In this document: positions 1 to 8,729 of the stretch, one piece after another
How the letters are laid out: the number at the start of each line of letters is the position of its first letter
Position numbering within the stretch: position 1 is the stretch's first letter
From: Actinomycetes bacterium
GTDB taxonomy: Bacteria; Actinomycetota; Acidimicrobiia; Acidimicrobiales; Ilumatobacteraceae
Reading direction: 5' to 3'
NCBI GenBank assembly: GCA_025358125.1
Contig: JANYKS010000002.1
Span: forward strand, 1-42,589
Length of the DNA stretch: 42,589 bases
Program-made: the position numbers and the translations under genes
Notes under the pieces: generated by a model
The model's input: the letters and a program-made list of their open reading frames with translations, nothing else
The model's database searches: none
Told to the model about the DNA's origin: nothing

Positions 1-29
1 GTTGCGAGAGCGTCCAGGTCTGCGTTCAT
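1..29 (-). CDS. Transposase, N-terminal fragment cut by window edge
   Basis: The reverse strand reads ATG then codons for N-A-D-L-D-A-L-A before leaving the window. It is preceded by a strong Shine-Dalgarno (GGAGGA, 5 nt before ATG), the best one in the window. The start resembles IS982-type transposases as I remember them; with only nine residues the family is a guess. The perfect ribosome site differs from the leaderless style of the resident genes, which fits a mobile element. The gene cannot be judged intact or broken from here. Confidence 0.5.
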
Positions 30-83
30 TCGTTTCCTCCAAGATCCGGGTGTTGTAACACCGCAGATCATGGACGCTCTCGC
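4..83. repeat. Long imperfect inverted repeat (head-to-head IS fragments)
   Basis: Bases 4-24 are matched in reverse complement by 62-83. The outer 13 bp are perfect (4-16 against 71-83) and 6 more pair inside (19-24 against 62-67). The loop contains a smaller dyad, GGTGTT/AACACC, around 50-61. Because arm one is the coding start of the transposase fragment, arm two is probably a second, diverged and inverted copy of the same start rather than a terminator. Confidence 0.6.
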
Positions 84-141
84 GCTCTACGTGGTGGATC
101 ATCGCGCGGACCGCGCGCACCCCTTGGAGCTAATCATCTAG
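62..141 (+). pseudogene. Inverted remnant of transposase start
   Basis: An ATG at 70 opens a 23-codon frame starting M-D-A-L-A-L-Y-V-V-D-H and ending at TAG 139-141. Its first codons match the D-A-L-A of the reverse-strand transposase start at the window edge. It then runs into unrelated sequence, so it looks like a decayed, inverted IS fragment. It has no recognisable ribosome site. Confidence 0.4.
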
Positions 142-161
142 TGTTGGTCATCTAGTGTTGG
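134..161 (+). repeat. 14-bp tandem duplication
   Basis: TCATCTAGTGTTGG occurs twice head to tail (134-147 and 148-161), just after the IS remnant and 55 bp before the first intact gene. It could be a duplication from past transposition or replication slippage. Confidence 0.7.
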
Positions 162-215
162 TCGTCAACGGTCTGGCACAGGCATGGCGACCGACTCGGA
201 GAGCTGGCATAGGGA

Positions 216-2438
216 ATGAATGACACGAACGACGCCGGCGGCGAAGCGCCCGTGTTGGAAGCAGTGATGTTGCGGGATCTTGAACGGCTCGGTCGTCGGC
301 GGATGCTCTCGGCTGGCGAGGTGCTCGTCCGTCAGGGTGACACGTCCGAACTCGTGTACCTGGTCGTGTCCGGAGCCCTCGAGGCAACCGTGACCGTCGA
401 CGGAGGTGAGGCGCTCGTCGGCCGCTCGGTTGCCGGGGGGTTGATCGGCGAGGTCGCTGCGCTCGCCGGCCTCACGCGCTCGGCCACCTTGCGGGCGGCC
501 GCGGGAAGTACTGCGGTCGAGGTGGTGGAGATCAAACCGGCCGATCTCGCCGATTGGCTGGACGATCATCCCGAACAAGTGGCTCGGATCACCGAATCGG
601 CGCGGCGGCGGCTGAACAGCGTCAGCGTGGCCGAAATGGTGATCGAGGTGCTCGGGGCACCAGCAGCGGATCTCGTGCCGAGGCTGCTCGAGGTGGCCGA
701 GTGGGTCGACGTTGCCGCGGGTGAGACGCTGTTCGAGGAGGGCGACGAACCCGATGCCGCCTACTTCGTGTTGTCTGGGCGGTTGCAGGTCACCCGTCGT
801 AGCCCCGGCGGTGCCACCGACGTGGTCGGCGTGGTGGGCCGCAACGAGGTCGTCGGTGAGGTGGCGATCATCGAACGTTCACCCCGCACCGGGACCGTCA
901 CCGCGCTTCGCGACACCTCGCTCGCCCGCATCTCGGTCGCGGACTTCGAACACCTGCTCGGTACTCGGGCCGAGTTCGCGATGTTGGTGCTGCGCCGGTT
1001 GGTGTCACGCATGAATGGCGTTCGCAGCGACGCTCGCACGGCGCGCTCCGTCGCGCTCGTCGTCGTTGACGACCTCGATATCGCCGACTTGGTGGCACCG
1101 ATGATCGGTGCCCTGGAACCGCTCGGGCCGACGGTGCTGCTGGGCAGCGATCGTATCGATTCCATCCTCGGGCGCACCGGCCTCGCCCAATCGGCTTCCA
1201 CTGGTCTCGGCGACTCCCGCCTGTCGCAGCTCCTGCATGAGCTTGAGGCAGCGCACGATCATGTGATCTACCTGGCCGACCGCACGCCGACGCAATGGTC
1301 GCGGCGGATCATCCAGCGCGCCGACACGGTTGTCGTCGTTGCCGGAGCCGCACCGACCGGCGAGGCCGAAACGACCATTTCCCGCTTCCTGGACTCGAGT
1401 CCTGCGACCGGAGTGCCGCGCTGGCTGGTCATGGTGGATGAGGCGTCCGCGCGACGCCCAACTGCGGCGTCGACAATCGTGATCGGTGACCGCTTCGACG
1501 AGGTTCACCACGTTCGTCGCGGCAATCGCCGCGACTTCGCCCGACTCGGCCGCCTCAGCGTCGGGGCGGGGTTGGGGCTCGTCCTCGGTGGTGGCGGTGC
1601 CCGTGGTTTCGCCCACCTCGGGGTGATCAAGGCGATGCGCGAGCTGGGCATACCGATCGACCGCATCGGCGGGGCGTCGATGGGCTCGATCTTCGCCGCC
1701 GGGGCGGCGATGTACGACGACGCGGATGAGTTGTTGGTGTTGAGCGCCAAGCAGTTCAACCGGCTGATCGACTACACGGTTCCGCTCGTGTCGCTACTGA
1801 AGGCCAAGCGGATCACGGCGAACCTGCACAGCGTCTTCGGTGGGGTCGATGTTGCGGACGTGTGGACACCGTTGTACTGCGTGTCGACCAACCTCACCCG
1901 GTCACGCATCGAGGTGCACCGGCGTGGCGATCTGGTCACGGCGATCCGCGCCAGCATCGCCATTCCCGGCGTCCTGCCGCCCGTGCCGTTCGGCGACGAT
2001 CTACTCGTCGACGGTGGGGTGTTGAACAACGTGCCCGCCGACGTGATGCGCGCCGACCCCTCGATCGCCACCGTGATCGCCGTCGACGTCGCCTCGATGG
2101 CCGGACCGACGACGAACGCGAACTACGGAAATTACGTGTCGGGATTCAATGCGCTGCGGCACTTCGTCGTCCGGAAACACTCGCCGTATCCGGGCGTCGC
2201 ATCGGTACTGATGCGCACGATGATCACCGGATCGGAGGGTCGCCGGGCGACGATGCGTACCGACGGGACTGCCGACTTGTACCTCGACATCGAGATGCAG
2301 GGCGTTGGTCTGCTCGAGTTTGACAAGATGACCCCGGTGGTGGAACGCGGGTATGCGGCAGCGTTGCCGCGCCTCCAGGAATGGCTTGCTGCTCGAGGTG
2401 GTGTAGCTTCGCCCCGGGAACAGGGGGTGGGCACGTGA
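216..2438 (+). CDS. Patatin-like phospholipase with two cyclic-nucleotide-binding domains
   Basis: Predicted serine lipase of the neuropathy-target-esterase/RssA group. Two cNMP-binding domains (about residues 20-125 and 155-260) each keep the G-E and later R-(S/T) elements of the phosphate-binding cassette, so nucleotide binding is plausible. Residues 275-430 form a poorly conserved linker domain usual in bacterial NTE-like proteins. The patatin domain (about 452-720) has the GGGGARG oxyanion loop (458-464), nucleophile motif GASMG (Ser488) and catalytic D-G-G (Asp599). There is no signal peptide or membrane span. The ATG at 216 follows AGGGA immediately, a tight site, so the exact start is only likely. 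The stop overlaps the next gene's GTG (GTGA), which implies coupled expression with the ABC transporter. Substrate unknown; a lysophospholipase role is family inference. Confidence 0.93.
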   Translation: MNDTNDAGGEAPVLEAVMLRDLERLGRRRMLSAGEVLVRQGDTSELVYLVVSGALEATVTVDGGEALVGRSVAGGLIGEVAALAGLTRSATLRAAAGSTAVEVVEIKPADLADWLDDHPEQVARITESARRRLNSVSVAEMVIEVLGAPAADLVPRLLEVAEWVDVAAGETLFEEGDEPDAAYFVLSGRLQVTRRSPGGATDVVGVVGRNEVVGEVAIIERSPRTGTVTALRDTSLARISVADFEHLLGTRAEFAMLVLRRLVSRMNGVRSDARTARSVALVVVDDLDIADLVAPMIGALEPLGPTVLLGSDRIDSILGRTGLAQSASTGLGDSRLSQLLHELEAAHDHVIYLADRTPTQWSRRIIQRADTVVVVAGAAPTGEAETTISRFLDSSPATGVPRWLVMVDEASARRPTAASTIVIGDRFDEVHHVRRGNRRDFARLGRLSVGAGLGLVLGGGGARGFAHLGVIKAMRELGIPIDRIGGASMGSIFAAGAAMYDDADELLVLSAKQFNRLIDYTVPLVSLLKAKRITANLHSVFGGVDVADVWTPLYCVSTNLTRSRIEVHRRGDLVTAIRASIAIPGVLPPVPFGDDLLVDGGVLNNVPADVMRADPSIATVIAVDVASMAGPTTNANYGNYVSGFNALRHFVVRKHSPYPGVASVLMRTMITGSEGRRATMRTDGTADLYLDIEMQGVGLLEFDKMTPVVERGYAAALPRLQEWLAARGGVASPREQGVGT

Positions 2439-3463
2439 TCAGGGCTGCACTGCGCGATCTGCAATGGCGTCGCAAGCGGTTCGTGATCGCCATGTCGGGC
2501 GTTGCCTTGGTGTTCGCGATGGGCTTGATCATGACCGGCCTGGCAGCGTCGTTCTCGCTCGAGGTCGACCGCACCCTCGACGGCGTCGGAGCGTCGGGGT
2601 GGGCCGTGTCGGATCAAGCCTCGGGCCCGTTCACCTCGTTCACACCGGTCCCCCTCGCGGCGGCCGGCGACGGCAACGCATCCCCGGCGATGGTGCTACG
2701 TCAGACAATCTCTGGAGCGGGAGGGGTGGTCGACATCATCGTGTTCGGTGTCGAGCCGGGCCGACTGGGCTCACCGGTCGCAGCCGAGGGAGTAGCGCTT
2801 GGCGGACCCGGTGAAGCGGTGGTAGCCGAAGACCTCGAAGGCGTCAGTGTTGGAGACACGCTGTCGATCGCCGGGCGCGACCTGCGCGTGGTCGGCACGG
2901 TGTCGGGGCAGCGCCTCTTCGCAGGCTTGCCGATGGTCTACGTCGCGCTCGCCGATGCGCAGGCCATCAGCGTGCAGGGTCAACCGCTCGTGACGGCGTT
3001 CCTGTACGACCAGATGCCCGCCACGGCACCGGCCGGACTGAGGCTGATGACAAACGCCGAGGTGAAAGACGACGTGCTGCGCCCACTGGAAAATGCCATG
3101 TCGTCGATTAGCTTCGTGCGCTTCCTGCTGTGGCTGGTGGCTGCCACGATCATTGGGTCCGTGCTGTACCTGCAGGCGATGGAGCGCACCCGGGACTTCG
3201 CCGTGTTCAAGGCCACCGGCACGTCGACGTGGGCGATCGGCGGCGGGCTCGCCTTGCAGGCCGTCGTGTTGTCGTTGGCCGCAGCCGTACTGGCCGGGTT
3301 GCTGGCGCTCGTGCTGGCTCCGCTCTTCCCGATGAACGTGGAGATACCGGTGAGCAGCTTCGTGCTGCTTCCGGTGGTCACCGTCGTGGTCGGTCTGCTG
3401 GCCAGCCTCATCTCACTGCACAGGACCGCGACGGTCGAACCCGCACTCGCGTTCGGAGGTTGA
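2435..3463 (+). CDS. ABC transporter permease, FtsX/MacB-like
   Basis: Membrane subunit of a predicted lipid- or lipoprotein-handling exporter. It has one N-terminal membrane segment after a basic start (R-R-K-R-F), a large extracytoplasmic region (about residues 40-215), then three C-terminal membrane helices with the FtsX-type E-R-T-R-D-F-A-V-F-K-A-T-G coupling segment near residue 250. At 342 aa it is a short, single-module permease. The GTG at 2435 overlaps the lipase stop by 4 bp and fixes the start; a longer frame upstream lies inside the lipase gene. Three bases separate it from the ATPase gene, so the two form one transporter. The extracellular part resembles MacB periplasmic-core-like regions, but no substrate can be named. 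Confidence 0.88.
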   Translation: MIRAALRDLQWRRKRFVIAMSGVALVFAMGLIMTGLAASFSLEVDRTLDGVGASGWAVSDQASGPFTSFTPVPLAAAGDGNASPAMVLRQTISGAGGVVDIIVFGVEPGRLGSPVAAEGVALGGPGEAVVAEDLEGVSVGDTLSIAGRDLRVVGTVSGQRLFAGLPMVYVALADAQAISVQGQPLVTAFLYDQMPATAPAGLRLMTNAEVKDDVLRPLENAMSSISFVRFLLWLVAATIIGSVLYLQAMERTRDFAVFKATGTSTWAIGGGLALQAVVLSLAAAVLAGLLALVLAPLFPMNVEIPVSSFVLLPVVTVVVGLLASLISLHRTATVEPALAFGG

Positions 3464-3466
3464 GCT

Positions 3467-4468
3467 GTGACCGCACCGCAGTCCGGGGTCAGAGGTGACC
3501 TGCACATCAACGACCTCACCGTCGAGTTCGTCAAGGGTGACTACACCGTTCGCCCGCTCGAGAAGCTGAACGTCACGGTGAAGGCCGGCACGTTGGCGTT
3601 GCTGCTCGGGCCGTCGGGTTGCGGCAAGACCACGCTGCTGTCGTGCATGTCGGCGATCTTGAAGCCCACCTCGGGTTCGATCACCTACGGCGACACCGAC
3701 ATCACGTCCCTCGCCGGTCGGGACCTCACCAACTACCGCCGGCACGGCGTGGGCGTGGTGTTCCAGGCGTTCAACCTCGTGCCAAGCCTCAACAGTGTGG
3801 AGAATGTCGCTGTGCCGATGCGGTCCGCCGGCGTGAAGGCCCGGGCGGCCAGGGACAAGGCGGTCGAGTTACTCGAAGGGGTCGGCCTCAGTGACCGGCT
3901 CACCCACAAGCCGAACAACCTGAGCGGCGGGCAGCAGCAACGGGTGGCGATCGCCAGAGCGATCGCGCTCGACCCCCCGCTGGTACTGGCCGACGAACCC
4001 ACCGCACACCTCGACTACGTCCAGGTGGAGGGGGTCCTGCGTCTCCTCCGCCGCCTCACGGACGGGGGGCGCGTGGTGGTGGTGTCCACCCATGACGACC
4101 GGATGCTCGCGCTCGCCGATCAGATCATCGAGATGCGCCCCAACTTCTTGCCGAACGACGACTCCGCTCCGAAGCAGGTAAACGTCCCCGCCGGGCAGGA
4201 TCTGTTCCGTGAGGGCGACCCGAGCGACCTGATCTACATGGTCGACTCCGGCGAGGTCGAGGTGGTGCGCGACACCGGCGACGGCGAGACGGTGCTCGGC
4301 TCGATGGCCGCAGGTGAGCATGTCGGCGAGATGGGACCGCTGTTCGGCCTGCGCCGATCGGCAACGGCACGGGCCAGAACCGATGTCACCGTCACCGGGT
4401 ACACCGCGAAGGCGTTCCGCGATCTCGTCGGCCCCGAGCGGTTGCCGTCGCTTATCCGCGGCCGCTGA
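3467..4468 (+). CDS. ABC transporter ATPase fused to a cNMP-binding domain
   Basis: LolD/MacB-type ATPase partner of the preceding permease. Visible motifs are Walker A GPSGCGKTT (about residues 46-54), signature LSGGQQQR, Walker B V-L-A-D-E-P-T and H-loop S-T-H-D. This accounts for about residues 1-225, the normal length for the family. The remaining ~105 residues are a cyclic-nucleotide-binding domain: V-P-A-G-Q-D-L-F-R-E-G-D at its start and a cassette with G-E-M-G-P-L-F followed by R-R-S-A. This C-terminal regulatory fusion is unusual for this transporter class. With the two-cNMP-domain lipase upstream, it suggests that one nucleotide signal controls both lipase and export. GTG start, last gene of the operon. 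Confidence 0.92.
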   Translation: MTAPQSGVRGDLHINDLTVEFVKGDYTVRPLEKLNVTVKAGTLALLLGPSGCGKTTLLSCMSAILKPTSGSITYGDTDITSLAGRDLTNYRRHGVGVVFQAFNLVPSLNSVENVAVPMRSAGVKARAARDKAVELLEGVGLSDRLTHKPNNLSGGQQQRVAIARAIALDPPLVLADEPTAHLDYVQVEGVLRLLRRLTDGGRVVVVSTHDDRMLALADQIIEMRPNFLPNDDSAPKQVNVPAGQDLFREGDPSDLIYMVDSGEVEVVRDTGDGETVLGSMAAGEHVGEMGPLFGLRRSATARARTDVTVTGYTAKAFRDLVGPERLPSLIRGR

Positions 4469-4592
4469 GCGCCGAGGCCGCTCCCAGGTTCACGGCCACC
4501 CCGTTCCTGCGTGGTCAGCCGCTGACACCGAGGACCGAACCGACGCCACGGGGGAGCAACCTTGCCGCACGACAGCTCCTGGCAGCCGGCTC

Positions 4593-7052
4593 TTACGGGC
4601 CGGACCACGTAGCGGAGTCGGTGCCCTTCTTGGCCAGTTTGGCGATGGCGACCTGCTTGGTCACGCTCGGTCCGCCAACGACCTGGGCGATCAGGGTCGC
4701 TTCGCCGGGGCGCTGCGCTTTGACGACGGTCAAATTGGTGAGGAACGACCCGTTGTCGTCGGTGATCACCGTCATGCTGCGGCCCCTGCCGTCGCTCCAG
4801 CCGAGCACCACCGCGACCTTCGCCGGGAACCCCGTGCCGCCGATGCCCAGGTTCTGTCCGGGGGTGATGCCGTCGTTGCTGAGCAGCACCGGCGTGTAGT
4901 GGCCCTCGCCGCTGACGAACATGCTGGTGTACTGCCCGGCCGATGTGCTGACCCTGACGGTGGCCGTCCGGCGACCCGCGCTCGTCGGTTTGAAGGTCAC
5001 CTCGACGGGGCAGCTGCCGCCCATCGCCACGTCGGCGCCACAACCGGTGCTACTGATCGCGAAGTCCTTGGGGTTTGCGCCGCCGATCGTCGCCGATGTC
5101 ACCACCGTCGGGCCGAGGTAGATGTTGGTGATGTCGAAGCGCGCGGGCACCGGCGAGAGCTGGCCGACCACGACCGAGCCGAGGTCCGCGCCGCGAGGCT
5201 CGGCGAACAGCGCCGGCTCGCCGCCGGCACCTTTCACGGAAGCCGTCAGTGTGATCGCGCCGAAGCCGGCCTCGGCGACGGTGAGGGTCGTGGAGAGCGG
5301 CCCCGGAACCGACGGTGTGAGAATCAGATTGACCGTGCAGTTCTGCCCAGCCGACACAGCGGCCCGATCGAGGCACGTACCGCCCGTCACCGCGAAGTCG
5401 GCCGGGTTGTCGAGGGTGACAGCGGCCGGGAGAAACGCGCCAGGACCATCGTTGACAACCCTCACGAACCATTCCGGCCCCGGAATACCCACGGTGACGG
5501 TGCCGAGGTCGCTGTCGGCGAGCGACAGGGTCGGCACGAACGCCGCCGCGACGACGTGGCGCCCGGTGATGGTCGGGTCGCCGACCAATCGATCGACGGC
5601 AAGGGAATCAGCGACGAACACACGCCCGTTCCCCGACAGGTGCGGATGGGCATGGGCGCCCGGCGCCGGCGACGGGCTGTCGAAAACTCGGTGCAGTCCG
5701 TTCGCAGCGTTCGACGCGATCAGCAGATCGCCATCGCCCGCCTCTCCGCCACCGGGAGTCCGGACCGGCATCAGATTGGAAGCATGGGTCGCGAACGCGA
5801 CGGTCTTGCCGTCGGCCGACAGCGTCGGAGCGAACGATGCGCCGTTGCCGACGACGACCGCGCCGTCCGGTGCACCGGGCGCGCCCGCAACAGCGCTGAC
5901 CAACCTGACGGTGGAGGTACCGGGTTCGCCCAAGATCTGATTGTTGTCGCTATCGCGGTCGGCGAGATAGATCTGCGCGGGGCAGACGGTGCCGCACGCC
6001 GCGAGCGCAGCAGATGCACCGAGGTTCGTAGCGGATGACGAGAAGGCGACGAAGCGGCCGTCGGAGGACACACTCGGTCCAACGGCGCTCGCGTCGGCGG
6101 CCCCACCAGAGCCTGCGGACACGAGCGTGACAGCAGTGAACGGGTCGGGGTCGGCGCGGTTCCACGCGTAGACCTGGTTCGGTACCGTCGTCGCGGCGCC
6201 CACCGGTGCGATCCATCTCGGCACGGCGTCGGTCGAGGTGGCGTCGGAGGTGAACACCACGACGTTGCCGTCGCCCGAGAGCACCGCTGCACTTTGTCCG
6301 CCGTAGGTGACCCCGTTGTCGGCCACTTCCGTCGGAAGGCCGGGCACAGGCGTCGTGTGACCGGGCTGATCCAATGGGATCGTCACATCCACGAGGTCGG
6401 CCGCGAACGGCCGCAGCGCCGGTTTCTCGCTACCGGACAGCGACTGGAAGCGGCGCACGTAGGTGACGACGGAGCCACTGCTCGACACCGCTGCCGGCTG
6501 CGTCGGATCGACATCGCCGCGGGCCTGGGCCTGACCACCGGCGATCGGTCGGGTGGACACGACGGCCCAGTCGCCGACTTTGCCGCCACACGCTGGCAAC
6601 GTAGCCCGGTAGACATCCCAGCGCTGGCCCTTGTCGTCGTCGCGGAAGAGGTCGTACGCCATTTCCGTGGTGATGACCACGACGCAGCCATCCGCGCTGA
6701 TCACCGGATTGACGCTGTTGCCGAGGCGCACGCCGTCCTTGGCCTTGGTGAGTTCACTGAGCGTGTTCGTTGCGCGGTCATCGAGCCAGATGCTGCTGGT
6801 GCGGCCGTCCTCGGTTCCGGGGGCGCTCGCGAACACGACGAATTGGCCGTTGCCCGACACCGATGGGGTGACGCTCGGCGCTTGCGACAGCGACATGATC
6901 GATGCAGTGGACGGCCCCGCCGACGACGTAGTCGAGGCGTTCGCGCGGGCTGCGACGCCTGTTGGCAGCGCTGGAGAGCCGATGCCCGCCGCGGCCACGA
7001 ATGCGAGCCCACTTCCAAGGGCCCACCGTCGGAACCTGTCTCGTGATGTCAT
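4593..7052 (-). CDS. Secreted PD40 beta-propeller protein with choice-of-anchor-D-type domains
   Basis: 819 aa. Residues 1-40 look like a Sec signal peptide (R-D-R-F-R-R-W, then a hydrophobic Ala/Gly stretch). Residues ~50-490 contain repeated S-x-D-G-x-x-V-x-F-x-S blades typical of TolB/PD40 WD40-like propellers. Two Ig-like domains of the ASH/choice-of-anchor-D type follow (about 500-605 and 620-715), each with a G-x-x-C-x-V-x-x-x-x-x-P element. A final beta-sandwich region contains G-T-G-F-P and D-D-N-G-S-F. No C-terminal membrane anchor or sortase motif is visible, so it is probably released or wall-associated. It lies 64 bp after hemD and may be read through from that operon, but its function looks unrelated. 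No catalytic residues recognised; binding or scaffold role inferred. Confidence 0.85.
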   Translation of the reverse strand: MTSRDRFRRWALGSGLAFVAAAGIGSPALPTGVAARANASTTSSAGPSTASIMSLSQAPSVTPSVSGNGQFVVFASAPGTEDGRTSSIWLDDRATNTLSELTKAKDGVRLGNSVNPVISADGCVVVITTEMAYDLFRDDDKGQRWDVYRATLPACGGKVGDWAVVSTRPIAGGQAQARGDVDPTQPAAVSSSGSVVTYVRRFQSLSGSEKPALRPFAADLVDVTIPLDQPGHTTPVPGLPTEVADNGVTYGGQSAAVLSGDGNVVVFTSDATSTDAVPRWIAPVGAATTVPNQVYAWNRADPDPFTAVTLVSAGSGGAADASAVGPSVSSDGRFVAFSSSATNLGASAALAACGTVCPAQIYLADRDSDNNQILGEPGTSTVRLVSAVAGAPGAPDGAVVVGNGASFAPTLSADGKTVAFATHASNLMPVRTPGGGEAGDGDLLIASNAANGLHRVFDSPSPAPGAHAHPHLSGNGRVFVADSLAVDRLVGDPTITGRHVVAAAFVPTLSLADSDLGTVTVGIPGPEWFVRVVNDGPGAFLPAAVTLDNPADFAVTGGTCLDRAAVSAGQNCTVNLILTPSVPGPLSTTLTVAEAGFGAITLTASVKGAGGEPALFAEPRGADLGSVVVGQLSPVPARFDITNIYLGPTVVTSATIGGANPKDFAISSTGCGADVAMGGSCPVEVTFKPTSAGRRTATVRVSTSAGQYTSMFVSGEGHYTPVLLSNDGITPGQNLGIGGTGFPAKVAVVLGWSDGRGRSMTVITDDNGSFLTNLTVVKAQRPGEATLIAQVVGGPSVTKQVAIAKLAKKGTDSATWSGP

Positions 7053-7116
7053 CTCTGTTGTAGCCCTGCTTCGCTGTTCGTGACCGACGAAACCCGTCGC
7101 AGACGACCGCGCGATC

Positions 7117-7854
7117 CTAGTCCGAACCGCCGAAATACCTCAGCAAGGAGCTGATCAATCCGTCCAGTGAATGATCGGTCGCAATGGCATCGATCTTGAG
7201 CCCATGTTGTGCAGCAACAGCGGCGGTGGCTGGGCCGATGGCGACGGCGACCGGCGGGGTCTGGGCCCCGAACACCCCTGCCCACGCAGCAACCGCCGAG
7301 CCGCTTGCGAAGAGCACAGCGTCGGCCGACAACACACCGATGAGGGTGGCCGCCGACGGCCGCACCGGAACGGTCCGGTACGCAGCCACGACCTCGACCC
7401 GCCAGCCCTTGGCGCGCAGTCCACCGGCAACGTCGGATCGTGCCGTCTCGGCCTGCACGACCAGCACATCCCCGGAGCCGACAGGGAACGCCTCGGTCAG
7501 AGCCTCTGCGATTTGATCGGATGGCACGAGGTCCGCCGGTTGACCCAACGCCGCAGCGGTTGCCGAGCCGACGGCCGCAATTCGTGGCAGCGCCACCTCG
7601 CGGGCGAGAGCTGCGAGGGCTCCCGCGGCGCGCGACGCTCCGTTCGGCGACGTGAACACGAGCCAGTCGAACACGGACAGCCGGCCGAGCGCGGCCGTCA
7701 GTGCTGAGCCACCGTCGGCCGGCTGAACGATCTCGATCAACGGCACCACGATCGGTCGCGCTCCCAACGCGATGAGCTTGTCGACAAGGGGTCCCGCCTG
7801 GTCGGCAGCACGCGTGATCACCACTCGTCGTCCGGCAAGCGGCGGCGTCGTCAC
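7117..7854 (-). CDS. hemD: Uroporphyrinogen-III synthase
   Basis: Cyclises hydroxymethylbilane to uroporphyrinogen III with inversion of ring D, the branch point to haem, sirohaem and B12. 245 aa, normal for the family. The two-lobed fold is suggested by an N-terminal R-V-V-I-T-R-A-A-D-Q-A-G segment, V-F-T-S-P-N-G-A in the first lobe and S-G-S-A-V near the second hinge. Sequence conservation in this family is low, so identification rests also on position: its GTG overlaps the hemC stop by 4 bp (GTGA). The usual next gene, hemB, is not present; a secreted propeller gene follows instead. Confidence 0.93.
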   Translation of the reverse strand: MTTPPLAGRRVVITRAADQAGPLVDKLIALGARPIVVPLIEIVQPADGGSALTAALGRLSVFDWLVFTSPNGASRAAGALAALAREVALPRIAAVGSATAAALGQPADLVPSDQIAEALTEAFPVGSGDVLVVQAETARSDVAGGLRAKGWRVEVVAAYRTVPVRPSAATLIGVLSADAVLFASGSAVAAWAGVFGAQTPPVAVAIGPATAAVAAQHGLKIDAIATDHSLDGLISSLLRYFGGSD

Positions 7855-8720
7855 CGCAAAATCTCGGCGTACAACGAGCGCGCCAGCTCGACCGCCGTCG
7901 CGTGCCAGTCATGCCCGAGGCGAACCGTTGCCTGCAGCGTCCGCCCGGAGTCGTTGGCGATGAACGCTGACAGCTGACCATCGGCGACGTGCGCCCCGAT
8001 CGGCAACGAGCAACCGGAACCGAGCTGGGCGAGGAATGCCCGCTCCGTCGTGACGGCACGCCGTGACGGAGCGTGATCGATCGCGGCCAGTGCCGCAGCC
8101 GTGGCGTCATCACCGATTCGGCATTCGACCGCGACGCATCCCTGACCGACGGCTGGAACCATCGCGTCAACGGCAATCACCTCGGCGATGCGTTGATCGA
8201 GTCCGAGGACCTGCAGCGCGGCGACTGCCATCACGATCGCGCCACCGGCTGGAACCTTGGTGAGCCGGGTATGGATGTTGCCGCGCAACTCCACGAAGTG
8301 GAGATCGGGGCGAAGGACGCGGAGCTGGGCGCGGCGACGAACAGACCCGCTGGCCACCGTCGCGCCGAATCGGAGTTCGTCGAGGGTCGAGCCGACCAAG
8401 GCGTCACGCGGATCACGCCGCGCCGTGAATGCGCCGATTGTCAGGCCGTCGGCCCCCTCGGACGGGAGGTCCTTCGCACTGTGGACGGCGACATCGGCGC
8501 GGCCGTCGAGGACGGCGCGCTGCACCTCTTTGACGAACACACCCTGACCGCCGATGGTGTGCAGCGCAACGTCCTGGCGCTGATCGCCCAGCGTGTCGAC
8601 GAAGACAAGTTCGGCCAACAAGCCTGGGTTGGCAGCCGCGAGGCCCGACGCGACGACCTCGGCCTGGGTCCGTGCCTGCGCGCTGGAGCGAGTGGCGATG
8701 CGCAGCAGTGTGCCCGACAT
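7851..8720 (-). CDS. hemC: Hydroxymethylbilane synthase (porphobilinogen deaminase)
   Basis: Joins four porphobilinogen molecules into hydroxymethylbilane. 289 aa. Visible are the N-terminal R-I-A-T-R-S-S segment, the F-V-K-E-V-Q-R-A stretch with D-V-A-V-H-S-A-K-D-L-P-S, the G-Q-G-C-V-A-V-E region, and the cofactor-carrying cysteine in G-S-G-C-S-L-P-I-G, which binds the dipyrromethane primer. It starts 9 bp after the hemA stop and overlaps hemD by 4 bp, so the three are co-translated. Confidence 0.97.
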   Translation of the reverse strand: MSGTLLRIATRSSAQARTQAEVVASGLAAANPGLLAELVFVDTLGDQRQDVALHTIGGQGVFVKEVQRAVLDGRADVAVHSAKDLPSEGADGLTIGAFTARRDPRDALVGSTLDELRFGATVASGSVRRRAQLRVLRPDLHFVELRGNIHTRLTKVPAGGAIVMAVAALQVLGLDQRIAEVIAVDAMVPAVGQGCVAVECRIGDDATAAALAAIDHAPSRRAVTTERAFLAQLGSGCSLPIGAHVADGQLSAFIANDSGRTLQATVRLGHDWHATAVELARSLYAEILR

Positions 8721-8729
8721 CGGGTCGGC

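Noticed and set aside
4314..6038. Long plus-strand open frame opposite the propeller gene
   Set aside because: Arg/His-rich, no domain, antisense to a gene with clear signal peptide and repeated blades; a GC-rich shadow.
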